NCBI GenBank assembly: GCA_963808545.1
Contig: CAWEGB010000007.1
Coordinates: 372,001 to 436,000 of the forward strand
From: JACVRW01 sp963808545
Lineage (GTDB): Bacteria > Actinomycetota > Thermoleophilia > Solirubrobacterales > Thermoleophilaceae
DNA: 64,000 nucleotides
Direction of reading: 5' to 3'
Position numbers and translations under genes: made by a program. Each line of letters opens with the position of its first letter. Within the stretch, counting starts at the first letter, position 1. The notes under the pieces were generated by a model. It saw nothing but the letters and a program-made list of their open reading frames with translations. It did not search any database and had not been told where the DNA came from. Positions 7,799-16,088 of this stretch are shown here, piece after piece.

Positions 7799-8848
7799 CT
7801 AGCCGGTCAGCTCCGCCGGCAGCCCGAAGAGCGGGAACAGCTCCGGATTGCGAAAGGCGGTGACCGCCACGATTCGCTCGTCGCGCAGGGTGAGCACGTC
7901 GAGCGCGATCGGCACGAAGGTGCCGCTGCCCGGCGCCTTTCGGTAGGCGGCCATGGCCGGCTGGCCATTGGCCTGCGCGGGCAGGAAGCGCAGCTCCGTG
8001 AGCGGATCAACGGGCATCAGCCACGAATCCGCGATCGCCTCGCGCCCACGCGACCAGGAGGTGTAGGGCGGCATGTCGAACGTGGCGTCCTCGGCGAGCA
8101 TCGCCGTGATGGAGTCCACGTCGCCGCGCTCGAACGCGTCGATGAAGCGCTCCACGAACGCGCGCAGCCGCTCGTTGCCGAGCGCGCGCACGGTCACCTG
8201 CTGGCTCTGCTCCGGCAGGCGTTCCTCGACAGTCCTGCGCGCGCGCTGCAGGCTGCTGTTGACCGAGGTCACCGTCGCGTCGAGCGACGCCGCCACCTCT
8301 CGGGCGGAGAAGCCGAGCACCTCGCGCAGGATGAGCACCGCTCGCTGGCGGGGCGGCAGATGCTGCAGCGCGGCGATGAAGGCCAGCTCCACGCCTTCGC
8401 GCTGCTCGTAGCGGGCCTCGGGTGCGGCGAAGCCGTCCTCGAGCCCGAGCTCGGCGTCCGGATAGGGCTCCACCCAGATCGAGTCGGCCAGCGGTTCGAC
8501 GGAGCTCCGGACGCCGGCAGGCGGCGCGTAGTCGATGGGCAGCACCCGCCTGGGCCGCCGCCGCAGTGCGTCGAGACAGACGTTGGTCGCGATCCGGTAG
8601 AGCCACGCGCGCAGCGAGCTCCCTTCCTCGAGACGGCCGAGCCCTCGCCAGGCGCGCAACAGCGCCTCCTGCATGGCGTCCTCGGCGTCATGGAGCGAGC
8701 CGAGCATGCGGTAGCAGTGGGCGTGCAACTCGGAGCGGTGGCGCTCGATCAGGGAGCCGTACGCCGCTTCGTCCCCGCCCCTGGCCGCCTCGAGCAGGCT
8801 CTGCTCGCGGGCGGCTGGGCCGGTGGAGGTGGTCTCCATCATCACCAA
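7799..8848 (-). CDS. Sigma-70 factor with C-terminal SnoaL-like domain
   Basis: 349 aa, much longer than a plain ECF factor. Region 2 lies at about residues 20-90 (ELHAHCYRMLGSLHDAEDAM; LRAWLYRIATNVCLDALRRR) and region 4 at about 165-215 (LPPRQRAVLILREVLGFSA; SLDATVTSVNSSLQRAR). A SnoaL/NTF2-like domain covers ~230-345 (AFVERFIDAFERGDVD and the following strands). In this group (SigJ/SigX5-like) the extra domain takes the place of a separate anti-sigma factor. ATGs at 8848, 8842 and 8839 are alternatives. Its stop lies 10 bp from the convergent phzF stop. Confidence 0.9.
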   Translation of the reverse strand: MVMMETTSTGPAAREQSLLEAARGGDEAAYGSLIERHRSELHAHCYRMLGSLHDAEDAMQEALLRAWRGLGRLEEGSSLRAWLYRIATNVCLDALRRRPRRVLPIDYAPPAGVRSSVEPLADSIWVEPYPDAELGLEDGFAAPEARYEQREGVELAFIAALQHLPPRQRAVLILREVLGFSAREVAASLDATVTSVNSSLQRARRTVEERLPEQSQQVTVRALGNERLRAFVERFIDAFERGDVDSITAMLAEDATFDMPPYTSWSRGREAIADSWLMPVDPLTELRFLPAQANGQPAMAAYRKAPGSGTFVPIALDVLTLRDERIVAVTAFRNPELFPLFGLPAELTG

Positions 8849-8925
8849 CTTAGACGGAGCCGAGCGACCGAACTCATCGCGGGCTCGATGAGTTGCGGCA
8901 TCGGCGCACGTCCCAGGGAATGGGG

Positions 8926-9300
8926 ATGAACGCGCAGTCCGTCGATCCTGTCGTGCACCTGGAGCTCAGCACCGGCAACCTGCCGCGTGCCTGCTCGTTC
9001 TACACGCGGCTGTTCGGCTGGCAGGCGCAGACGATTCACGTGGGCTCCGGCTCCTACCTCGGCCTGGAGCTCGGCGACCGGATCGAGGGCGGGGTGGTCG
9101 AACGTGAGAGCGATTCGGCTCTGTGGCTCCCGTATGTCCAGGTCGCCGACGTGAATCGCTCCACGGAGCTCGGGCGCATGCTCGGAGCCTCGGTCCAGCT
9201 CGAGCCCCGCGAGGGCCCGGCGGGGTGGCGAAGCGTGCTCGATGTGCCGGCCGGAGGGCAGGTCGCCCTCTGGCAGCCGAAGGCTCAGCCGCCTTCGTGA
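8926..9300 (+). CDS. VOC (glyoxalase/bleomycin resistance) superfamily protein
   Basis: 124 aa, one pair of beta-alpha-beta-beta-beta modules: VVHLELSTGNLPRACSFY, YTRLFGWQAQ, then a second module ending GGQVALWQPKA. VOC proteins are metal-dependent enzymes or binding proteins; substrate unknown. ATG 8926 is preferred over ATG 8920 because AGGGA lies 6-9 nt upstream. The 3' end overlaps the convergent membrane-protein gene by 16 bp. Confidence 0.8.
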   Translation: MNAQSVDPVVHLELSTGNLPRACSFYTRLFGWQAQTIHVGSGSYLGLELGDRIEGGVVERESDSALWLPYVQVADVNRSTELGRMLGASVQLEPREGPAGWRSVLDVPAGGQVALWQPKAQPPS

Positions 9301-9716
9301 CCGCCTTCCTCCGGCCGATCCCGCAACCGCTCGACGTCGCGCCGCCACAGCTCGCGCTGCAGGCGCCAGCGGGCGAACCCGATGGCCGAGTGGGCCAAGA
9401 AGAAGGCGAGGGTCGGGGCGAGCGCCGCCAGCACCAGAGCGGCCCGCACCGGCTCGCCGGAGTTGATCACGTCCTCGACCGTCTGCTTGAGGTCCAGGCC
9501 CAGGACGATCAGAGCGATGAGCCCGGCCCACACGTAGGTCGCGATCCGGCCCAGCAGCTCCAGCCAGCGGTTGAGCCGGGTGATCGTGTCCCATCGCAGC
9601 CGCCGTACCGTGAGGCGCTCGAACAGCGTTGCCCGCCGCGTGCGCTCCGGCGACAACCGGCTGGCGAACTCGCCGGTGAGCCGGGCGCGCAGCCGCCGTG
9701 AGCGCGATGCCTCCAC
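9285..9716 (-). CDS. Hypothetical membrane protein
   Basis: 143 aa with a basic N-terminus (~45 residues) and two predicted membrane helices (residues ~55-75, YVWAGLIALIVLGLDL, and ~88-112). The C-terminus is charged and Arg-rich. I do not recognise a family. It follows the second AI-2E exporter by 6 bp on the same strand, so the two are probably co-transcribed. Convergent overlap of 16 bp with the VOC gene. Confidence 0.7.
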   Translation of the reverse strand: MEASRSRRLRARLTGEFASRLSPERTRRATLFERLTVRRLRWDTITRLNRWLELLGRIATYVWAGLIALIVLGLDLKQTVEDVINSGEPVRAALVLAALAPTLAFFLAHSAIGFARWRLQRELWRRDVERLRDRPEEGGHEGG

Positions 9717-9722
9717 GTCCGG

Positions 9723-10811
9723 CTAGCCGCTCGGGTCGGGCTCGGCCGCGTGACGTTCGCGGTGGGCTCCCCACTCCTCGATGCCGACCCTGATCGTCGC
9801 GGCGATCGGTATCGCGATCACCGCCCCGATCACCCCCAGGAGGGTGCCCCCGAACAACACCGCCACGAGGGTTATGAACGGCTCGAGCGAGACCGTGCGC
9901 TTCTGGATCTGCGGCTGGATGACGTAGTTCTCGAACTGCTGGTAGACGATCGCGAACACGGCCCAGATGATGGTGTCCACCGGGAAGTCGGCGAACAGGG
10001 TGACCACGCCCACGAGCACCGCCGCCAGCGTGGCGCCCACCATGGGGATGAGGTCGAACAGGGCCACGACGACGGCCAGTGCGAGCGGCGACGGCACGCC
10101 CAGTATCCACAGCATGAGGAAGGCCGCGGCGCCGGCGACGGTGGCCTGCAGCAGCGCTCCGATGATGCAGCCGCCCACCGCGCCCGCCACGCGATCGACC
10201 ACGCGGCCGAGCGCCTCCGCCTGCTCGGGGTCGCGTCGGCGCAGGAACGCGTCGAACCAGCCCCGGCCGTTGGCCACCATGAAGATGCTCAGCACGAGGA
10301 TCGTGACCCCGGCGAAGAGAGAGCCGATCACCCCGGCGCCGATGTCGGCCAGCGCCGGTGCCGCCGCGCCCAGCTTGCCCACCAGGTCCTGCGCGGCCTC
10401 GGTCAGCTTCTGGGTCACGTCGTACTTCTGGTTCAGCTCGGCGAACCACTCCGACTTCTCCAGCTCGTCCTCGAGCTCCTTCACGTAGCCGGGCAGCTCG
10501 TTGACCAGCTCGATCGTCGCGTTGATCAGCGGCGGCAGGAGAACGGCCGCCAGTCCGAGCGGCACGAACACGATCGCGCCGTACACGACGGTGATCGCCA
10601 AACCGCGCTTCATGTGGCGAGAGAGCACCTTGATCGGACCCGAGGCCGCCACGGCGAGGAAGGCCGCGAGCGCGATCCAGCCGATCGGCCCTCGAAGCAG
10701 GTAGAGCAGGTAGAGCGCGAGGAAGCTGCAGACGACGGTGATCACGACCCGGAGGACGCTCCGGACCGGGGGCCCGTTGTCCCCCCCTCGCGAGGCGGGC
10801 TCGGCGGCCAT
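9723..10811 (-). CDS. AI-2E family transporter (second copy)
   Basis: 362 aa, paralogue of the protein at 1541-2650 with the same hydrophobic pattern and almost the same signature QQFENYVIQPQIQKRTV near the C-terminus. The soluble stretch (residues ~85-145, KSEWFAELNQKYDVTQKL) differs clearly from that of the first copy, so substrate or partners may differ. ATG 10811 gives a short cytoplasmic leader (MAAEPASRGGDNG) before the first helix; the frame is open further upstream but only inside the ClC gene. Confidence 0.88.
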   Translation of the reverse strand: MAAEPASRGGDNGPPVRSVLRVVITVVCSFLALYLLYLLRGPIGWIALAAFLAVAASGPIKVLSRHMKRGLAITVVYGAIVFVPLGLAAVLLPPLINATIELVNELPGYVKELEDELEKSEWFAELNQKYDVTQKLTEAAQDLVGKLGAAAPALADIGAGVIGSLFAGVTILVLSIFMVANGRGWFDAFLRRRDPEQAEALGRVVDRVAGAVGGCIIGALLQATVAGAAAFLMLWILGVPSPLALAVVVALFDLIPMVGATLAAVLVGVVTLFADFPVDTIIWAVFAIVYQQFENYVIQPQIQKRTVSLEPFITLVAVLFGGTLLGVIGAVIAIPIAATIRVGIEEWGAHRERHAAEPDPSG

Positions 10812-10822
10812 CCGGCGCGATG

Positions 10823-12122
10823 CTAGGTAGCGGTCCGGATGGCCTCGCGCCGCTTGGCCGCCGCCCTGACGAGCCAAGCGGTTGCCCCGGCCAGCACCGC
10901 CGCCGGCACGGCGTCGAGCCCCGCCGCGCCCACCAGCAGCGTGGCCAGTACCACGGAGGTGAACAGCAGGCCACTCGCGACGGCCACCCCAGCAGCGGCG
11001 CCCGCCGCCACTGCCGCCGTCGGCGACATGCCGGTCCACTCCGCCGCCAGCAGGGCCACCGCCGTGCCGAGGAAGATCGCCGGGAAGATCGGCCCTCCGC
11101 GAAAGCCGCAGCCGAGGCTCACCGCGTAGGCGAGCGCCTTGGCCGCGAGCAGCACGAACAGCACCGAGACGGATTCCTCGCTCACGAGGCTGGGCAGGGA
11201 GCTCTGGCCCGAGAAGAGCACGTCGCGCGACTCTGCGCCGAGACCGTCGGCGGCGAGCGCGATGAGACCCACCGCCAATCCCCCGGCGAGCAGCAGCACC
11301 GGCATCGACAGGCCGCGCCCGCGCAACGAGGCGGTATCGCGACCAAGGCGTTGAACCGCCAGGATGATCAGCGCCGTGACCAGCCCGACGGCAACGGCCG
11401 TGAGCAGGTCCGGCACGCTTGTGCCGTCGTACTCGGGCAGCCCGGGGACCGACGCGTGGTGGTCTGGATGCTCCCGAAGTTCCCTATGCCCACGAACACC
11501 GCGTAGCCACAGGCGGCCGCGACGAGGCCCGGCAGGAGCGTCGGGATCAGCGCGGTTCCGAGGCCGACGCCGGCCTCCACCAGAAGCATGCTCGCCGTCA
11601 CCGGACCGCCGAACAACGCCGAGATCGCGGAGAAGGACCCCGCGGTGACCAGCACGGCGCTCTCGCGCGGGCCGAGGCGCGCCAGTCGCGCCGCGGCCAT
11701 GCCCACCACCGACCCCAGCGCGACCAGCGGGGCCTCGGGGCCGATCACCGCACCGAAGGACAGGCCGGTGAGAGCGGCCAGGGCCACGCCCGGCCCGTAC
11801 GCGAACGGGGTCGGTGCCGAGCTCAGGCCCTGGAGCGGCTCATGACCGCCGTCGCCCGGGAGCAGCGCCCGCGCGGCCGCCACCAGCGCGGCGCCCACCA
11901 CGGCAGCCCCACCACCAGGTACCAGGGAGGCGAGGAGTACCCGAGCTCGTTCGGGAGGTCGGTCCGCAGCAGGTTCTGGACCTGGTTCACGAGGGCGAGA
12001 AAGCCGGCCGCGAGCAGCCCGGCCGGGGCGCCGATCAGCACCGCCAGCCCCACGAGTCTCAGGTAGGCGCCTGCACTCGGCTGCTCGCCCTGGCCCGGGG
12101 CCGGCCCGGTCTGCGTCGTCAT
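10823..12122 (-). pseudogene. ClC-type chloride channel/antiporter, broken by two frameshifts
   Basis: Three consecutive reading frames together encode one ClC protein. Frame A runs from ATG 12122 to about 11907, frame B covers about 11910-11440 and frame C about 11475-10823. Key motifs survive: GAVIGPEAPLVALGS (gating glutamate, frame B), GYAVFVGIGNFG, and GCGFRGGPIFPAIFLG (GxFxP element, frame C). Each junction is repaired by adding one base: the first in a run of four C on the + strand (11907-11910), the second within 11440-11475. The repaired length is then exactly 434 codons. Either a recent pseudogene or two sequencing errors. Function if intact: anion movement across the inner membrane. 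Confidence 0.85.
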
Positions 12123-12228
12123 CCGAGAGGCATCCTGGCCTAGTTGAGGTGTCGATGGCAAGTACGTTGCGCGCGCCCCGTTCGCCCGGCTTTTGCCCTA
12201 TGGTCGGTCCCCCGATGATCGAGCGCGC

Positions 12229-12480
12229 GTGAGCGACGAAGCCGCACGGAGGCGCGGCTCGGCCCCTGAGCGGAGCAGGCGGGAGCGGGCTCGCCTGGTG
12301 GTGGTGGCGGCCGTGGGTGCCCTGGCGGCCCTGTTCGCCGTCTTCAACCTCGATCAGGTGGAGGTCAACTGGCTCATAGGCACGTGGGAGACGCCGCTGA
12401 TCGTGGTGATCGCGCTGTCCATCGTCCTCGGCGCCGCGCTGGGCTACCTGGTCACGCGCCGCCGTGGGTCTGCCGGCTAG
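12229..12480 (+). CDS. LapA-like (DUF1049) small membrane protein
   Basis: 83 aa from GTG 12229. A charged Arg-rich N-terminus (~25 residues) is followed by two membrane helices separated by NLDQVEVNWLIGTWETPL, the LapA/DUF1049 pattern (FxxxNxxxVxVxF-like turn). The C-terminus is basic (RRRGSAG). Family members affect envelope assembly; the role here is unknown. It overlaps the K+ channel gene if that starts at 12464. Confidence 0.75.
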   Translation: MSDEAARRRGSAPERSRRERARLVVVAAVGALAALFAVFNLDQVEVNWLIGTWETPLIVVIALSIVLGAALGYLVTRRRGSAG

Positions 12481-13150
12481 CGGCGGCCGGCTCGGCCGGG
12501 TGAAGGGGCGCTACGCCCTCGTCCTCCTACTGGTGGTGGTGTCGTTCGTGGTCCAGGAGGCCACGCCCGACACCGATGCCAGTCGTCTCGTGGCCACGTG
12601 GCTTCAGGCCGCCACGCTGGTGGCCGCCGTTGCCGCGGCCAGCGCTTCCCACCGCTTGGTGAGGCTGGCGGTGCTGCTGGCGGCGCTGGCCGCCGTTGGC
12701 GCCACCCTGGCGGCGGTGCTGGGCGGCTCGGTCGAGACCAACACGATCGCCCTGGCCACGGCACTGCTGGTGGGGGTGGCGCCGCTCGTGCTCGCCGCGG
12801 GCCTCATCCGCGATCTGCGCACGACGATGACCGTGACGCTGCAGACGCTGTCCGGCGTGCTGGCCATCTACCTCCTGATCGGGATGTTCTTCTCGTTTGC
12901 CTACTCGGTGATAGACGCGTTCAGCGACCGGCCCTTCTTCGCCGAGCTGAACGACCCGAACCGGTCGGACTTCCTCTACTTCAGCTACACGACGCTCACC
13001 ACCACGGGCTACGGCGACCTGACGGCGGCTCTCAACCTCGGCCGCACGCTGGCCGTGATCGAGGCGCTGATCGGCGGGATCTACCTGGTCACGATCGTCG
13101 CGCTGATCGTGACCAACATGGGTCCACGGCCGCGCCGGCCCGAGGCGTGA
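12464..13150 (+). CDS. Two-pore-helix potassium channel family protein
   Basis: 228 aa. Four hydrophobic segments precede a pore module: helix near residues 130-155, pore loop SYTTLTTTGYGDLTAA (K+ selectivity filter TGYGD) near 172, then a final helix near 195-220. No RCK or cyclic-nucleotide domain follows, so gating is not by a C-terminal sensor. GTG 12464 overlaps the upstream gene by 17 bp; GTG 12500 is an equally possible start. It would mediate K+ flux across the cytoplasmic membrane. Confidence 0.88.
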   Translation: MGLPASGGRLGRVKGRYALVLLLVVVSFVVQEATPDTDASRLVATWLQAATLVAAVAAASASHRLVRLAVLLAALAAVGATLAAVLGGSVETNTIALATALLVGVAPLVLAAGLIRDLRTTMTVTLQTLSGVLAIYLLIGMFFSFAYSVIDAFSDRPFFAELNDPNRSDFLYFSYTTLTTTGYGDLTAALNLGRTLAVIEALIGGIYLVTIVALIVTNMGPRPRRPEA

Positions 13151-13184
13151 GCCCGGCGGCGCCGCCGCGATCCCGCCGCTGTTG

Positions 13185-13847
13185 TCAGGCCGGCAGCGGC
13201 TCCAGGCCGAACTCGGTCCTGAACTCGTTGGTGTCGTGCAGGTGCGGGAACGGCTTGTCCGGCACGGGCACGCCCAGCTGCTCGCAGATCGGCTCCCAGC
13301 CGTCCCGGCCCAGCTCCCAGTCGATCAGGCGCTCGGAGTCGACCGTCGAGCGGATGGTCTCGATCCTGTCGTAGTACATCTGACGGGTCCACTCACGGTC
13401 CTGGAACTTGCCCTGGAAGTCGCCCTGCCAGATCAGCTTCTCGATCACGCCCCACAGCTCGGGGGCCGGGCCCGGGCGATTGGCGTCCTCCTTCATCTCA
13501 CCCGCCTGGGCCGCCAGCTTGACGGCGAGGATCGTGTTCTCGACGCTCTTGTACCAGCCGTCGAAGTCACGGTGGTTGAGCAGCACGGGAACGTCGGGAT
13601 AGAACTCGATCAGCTGCTCCCAGCGTGACGCGGCGGGCCAGTCCACCGTCGCCTCCCACGGCCCGAAGACCTCGTCCCAGTCGACGGGCTCGTCGTCGGC
13701 GACCTTGATCCACTGCTGCAGGTCGCGATCGCGGTTCTCGCCCATGATCAGGTCGATCATGTGGAAGGTCGGAATGCCCAACTCTTCGAGCGCTCCCTTC
13801 AGCGACATGGTCCCGGTGCGCCCGAAACCGACTCCGAGCAACTTCAT
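13185..13847 (-). CDS. Sulfotransferase family protein
   Basis: 220 aa from ATG 13847, which has a GGGGGA ribosome site 8 nt upstream. The N-terminal GVGFGRTGTMSLKGALEELG is the 5'-phosphosulfate-binding loop of the actinobacterial Sulfotransfer_4-like family, and VPVLLNHRDFDGWYKSVENT is the 3'-phosphate region (HR-D-WY-S). It is predicted to transfer sulfate from PAPS to an unknown hydroxyl acceptor. Last gene of the minus-strand run starting at the nitrilase; its ATG overlaps the GNAT stop as ATGA. Confidence 0.85.
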   Translation of the reverse strand: MKLLGVGFGRTGTMSLKGALEELGIPTFHMIDLIMGENRDRDLQQWIKVADDEPVDWDEVFGPWEATVDWPAASRWEQLIEFYPDVPVLLNHRDFDGWYKSVENTILAVKLAAQAGEMKEDANRPGPAPELWGVIEKLIWQGDFQGKFQDREWTRQMYYDRIETIRSTVDSERLIDWELGRDGWEPICEQLGVPVPDKPFPHLHDTNEFRTEFGLEPLPA

Positions 13848-14377
13848 GAAAGGGTCCCCCAATCTTCGATTGTCAGCGCATAGCGCCGGTGATCTCGCCA
13901 GCGGCCGCCGATCTTCAGATAGTTGGGCGAAAAGCCCTCGAAGCGGAAGCCGCAGCGCTCGACGAGTCTGAGCGAGCGCTCGTTGGCGGGTTGCACATTA
14001 GCTTCAACCCGATGTAGCTGCAGGGTGGCGAACACGTGCCGCAGCGTCAGCTCGATGCCCTCCCGCATGTATCCCTGACCCGCGTAGGGGGCTCCGGCGG
14101 CGAAGCCCAGGAACGCGTTCTGAAAGCCGCCACGGAAGATCTGCGAGAGACTGAACGAACCGGCGATGGCGCCGCCGTCCTTGAGGCAGGCCAGCAGCAG
14201 CTGGAAGTCGTCCTGGCGCGAGCGGCGGATCAGGTCCTCGAACGCGTTGGCCGTCTCGGCGCCGTAGTACCACGGCCGCAGGTGGTCGCGGCTGGTGCGC
14301 ATGAGCGAGGTGTACTCGTCGGAGTCGCCCGGTCGCGCCGGGCGCAGCTCGATGCGGTAGCCGTCGCGCGTGCTCAG
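13844..14377 (-). CDS. GNAT N-acetyltransferase, RimJ/RimL type, probable CTG start
   Basis: 177 aa if it begins at CTG 14377. The acetyl-CoA loop is AGAPYAGQGYMREGIELTLRH (Q/RxxGxG type), and NERSLRLVERCGFRFEG near the end is the RimJ signature. The conserved start of RimJ proteins, GYRIELRPARPGDSDEY, lies upstream of the first ATG (14302) and in the same frame, but no ATG, GTG or TTG precedes it. CTG 14377 overlaps the stop of the DUF3618 gene as CTGA (14377-14374). A start at ATG 14302 would remove the first beta strand. Substrate unknown. Confidence 0.8.
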   Translation of the reverse strand: MSTRDGYRIELRPARPGDSDEYTSLMRTSRDHLRPWYYGAETANAFEDLIRRSRQDDFQLLLACLKDGGAIAGSFSLSQIFRGGFQNAFLGFAAGAPYAGQGYMREGIELTLRHVFATLQLHRVEANVQPANERSLRLVERCGFRFEGFSPNYLKIGGRWRDHRRYALTIEDWGTLS

Positions 14378-14604
14378 CGGCGCGTGATGATCGAGATGGT
14401 GGCCGCCACACCACCACCGATGACGAAGCCGGCCACGGCCGCTCCGACGAGCGCCGTGCGCTTGTTCTTCACCAGCTGGCGGCGCCAGTCGGTGAGCTCG
14501 GTGACCTTCGAGCGAAGATCGTTGACCGAGAAGGAGAGCTCGCGGCGGGTCTCCTCGATTTCGGAGCGGATCTGCTCCGGGCTGCGGGTGGCGGGATCGG
14601 CCAT
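14374..14604 (-). CDS. DUF3618 domain protein
   Basis: 76 aa. The N-terminal RSPEQIRSEIEETRRELSFS followed by VNDLRSKVTELTDWR is the DUF3618 signature, a helical region common in actinobacteria. One C-terminal membrane helix (residues ~53-73). Usually found beside YqjE-type holin-like proteins, as here. Start ATG 14604 overlaps the YqjE stop (TGATG). Function unknown; envelope stress roles have been proposed for the gene pair. Confidence 0.88.
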   Translation of the reverse strand: MADPATRSPEQIRSEIEETRRELSFSVNDLRSKVTELTDWRRQLVKNKRTALVGAAVAGFVIGGGVAATISIITRR

Positions 14605-15083
14605 CAGGTCTTGAGCTCCTCGCCCTTCTCGAGTGTCCGGTGCACCTGGTCGCGCTGGATGGTCTGGCCCTCGAGCTCGGCGCGAGTGAGCTTGGCCTGC
14701 TCGATGGCCATGTCGGGCGTGGGCGGGGCGCCGCCCTGGAAGAGGCGGTAGGCCACGAAGCCGGCGATGGCGGCGAGCAGGGTGAGGATCCCGAAGGTCA
14801 GGAGGAAGCCGGCCCAGATGCTTCCGGTCCAGTTGAAGAGGTCGTTGAAGAACCACGACAGGGCGTGGAAGAACATCGTGATCGCGAAGATGAGGAAGAC
14901 GCCGGCGGCGGCGGCGATGCCGGCGCCCTTGCCGAGCTTCGTGACCTTCTCGAGGACCTCGGCCTTCGCGAGGTCGACCTCGGCCCGGACGAGCGACGAA
15001 GCCTTCTCCGAGACCTCGGCGACGATGTCCCCGAGGGACTTGTCCGCTCCGTCGTCCGGCGGTATGCCGTTTGCGGGCGTCAC
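14604..15083 (-). CDS. Phage holin family/YqjE (DUF1469) membrane protein
   Basis: 159 aa. The amphipathic N-terminal segment SLGDIVAEVSEKASSLVRAE and AKAEVLEKVTKLG precedes two membrane helices (residues ~55-78 and ~90-115), the YqjE layout. The name holin-like reflects topology only; no phage genes are nearby. GTG 15083 overlaps the upstream stop as GTGA. Part of the tightly overlapping run 15438-13185. Confidence 0.88.
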   Translation of the reverse strand: MTPANGIPPDDGADKSLGDIVAEVSEKASSLVRAEVDLAKAEVLEKVTKLGKGAGIAAAAGVFLIFAITMFFHALSWFFNDLFNWTGSIWAGFLLTFGILTLLAAIAGFVAYRLFQGGAPPTPDMAIEQAKLTRAELEGQTIQRDQVHRTLEKGEELKT

Positions 15084-15301
15084 GGCCTCAACTTTCTCAG
15101 GATCAGCGCCACAGCAAGGCCGCCGGCGAAGGCGGCCCCGACGAACGCCTCTGGCCGCTGGGCGAACATGTCGTCGTCGCTCTCGCTTCCGACGCTCAGC
15201 GGCGACTCACCCAGCGGACGGGTGCCCGTGGCGCCCTGGTTGATGTCCGGCGCCTCGGCGGTGGCCTCTCCGGCCGCTCCCTGGTTCGGCTGGTCGGCCA
15301 T
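15080..15301 (-). CDS. Hypothetical small membrane-anchored protein
   Basis: 73 aa. An acidic, Gly/Ala-rich N-terminal half (GEATAEAPDINQGATG, SVGSESDDDM) and one C-terminal hydrophobic helix (AFVGAAFAGGLAVALILRKL). Tail-anchored topology is likely. No family recognised. ATG 15301 overlaps the preceding stop as TGATG, and its own stop overlaps the YqjE start, which supports it being real. Confidence 0.72.
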   Translation of the reverse strand: MADQPNQGAAGEATAEAPDINQGATGTRPLGESPLSVGSESDDDMFAQRPEAFVGAAFAGGLAVALILRKLRP

Positions 15302-15438
15302 CAATCGTTGGGCGGGTCTTCCTTGAAGAGCCGGATCCAGATCTCGGTGGCGAGCCGGTTGGCGACGATCGAGACGAGCGCTCCCATGCCGGCGAGCAGC
15401 CCGCTCCACATCAGTCGCTTGGAGAGATCGTTGTTCAC
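15301..15438 (-). CDS. Hypothetical 45-aa membrane protein (DUF4235-like)
   Basis: 45 aa from GTG 15438. One hydrophobic helix (SGLLAGMGALVSIVANRLA) followed by TEIWIRLFKEDPPND. The order short helix, W-x-R-L/F, acidic proline tail resembles the first half of DUF4235 proteins, which often sit beside DUF3618/YqjE genes, but the match is weak. It lies 11 bp after the TetR gene and overlaps the next gene by 1 bp. Confidence 0.6.
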   Translation of the reverse strand: MNNDLSKRLMWSGLLAGMGALVSIVANRLATEIWIRLFKEDPPND

Positions 15439-15449
15439 GCGGGCCGGAT

Positions 15450-16088
15450 TCAAGCAGACGCCGCGGGGCTTCCCGGCCCCGCCGTCTCCAAGCCTCCACA
15501 GATGGCCTCCACCACGAGGCCCTTGGCACGTTCGTACTCCTCGTCGGTGCGCGGCAGCACCTCGAAGATCCAGCCCGTGAGGAGCTGCTCGATCGCCCCG
15601 TAGAAGCACATCGCGGCGAACTCCGCGGGGATGTCCGACTTGAACGAGCCCTCGGCCCGGGCGGACTCCACGATGTCCGCGATCCCGGCGTACGCCTCGC
15701 GGATCTTCTCGATGTGTATGCGCCCGAACGAGTTGGCGGCCCTCGTGACCTCGACGATGATCACCTTCATCAGGTCGGGGTCGTGCCGGTAGGACTCGAT
15801 GATGAAGCCGGCCACTGAGTGCAGCTTCTCGCGGGCGTCGTCCTCGCCCGCGTCGATCTCGGCGATCGCGTCGAGCATGATCTGCCAGCGCTCGAGGAAG
15901 AGCGTGTTGAGGATCTCCTCCTTGGAGTCGAAGTAGTGGTAGACGAGGCCGTAGGCCACGCCCGCCTCGTCGGCCACGTCCGAGACCCGGCAGTGATGAA
16001 AGCCGCGACGGGCGAACACGCGCACGCCGGCGTCCAGGATCAGCCGGCGCTTGTCGACCCCGCCGTTGCTCTTCGGAGTGGTGGCCAT
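15450..16088 (-). CDS. TetR family transcriptional regulator
   Basis: 212 aa. N-terminal HTH at residues ~12-60: RRLILDAGVRVFARRGFHH, then VSDVADEAGVAYGLVYHYF and DSKEEIL, the classical TetR signature. The C-terminal ligand domain resembles FadR/AcrR-like regulators, so an acyl-CoA or lipophilic ligand is possible. Its ATG overlaps the nitrilase stop (TGATG), so it is the second gene of the operon. A perfect TetR-size palindrome lies in the operon promoter at 16952-16967 and is the obvious candidate for autoregulation. Confidence 0.92.
   Translation of the reverse strand: MATTPKSNGGVDKRRLILDAGVRVFARRGFHHCRVSDVADEAGVAYGLVYHYFDSKEEILNTLFLERWQIMLDAIAEIDAGEDDAREKLHSVAGFIIESYRHDPDLMKVIIVEVTRAANSFGRIHIEKIREAYAGIADIVESARAEGSFKSDIPAEFAAMCFYGAIEQLLTGWIFEVLPRTDEEYERAKGLVVEAICGGLETAGPGSPAASA

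Noticed and set aside
11368..11901. Reading the ClC region as separate short membrane-protein genes
   Set aside because: The fragments join into one collinear ClC protein after two single-base corrections, with motifs in the expected order.
14604..15083. Prophage or lysis cassette suggested by the holin-like protein
   Set aside because: YqjE/DUF1469 proteins are common chromosomal genes beside DUF3618, and no endolysin, capsid or integrase is nearby.
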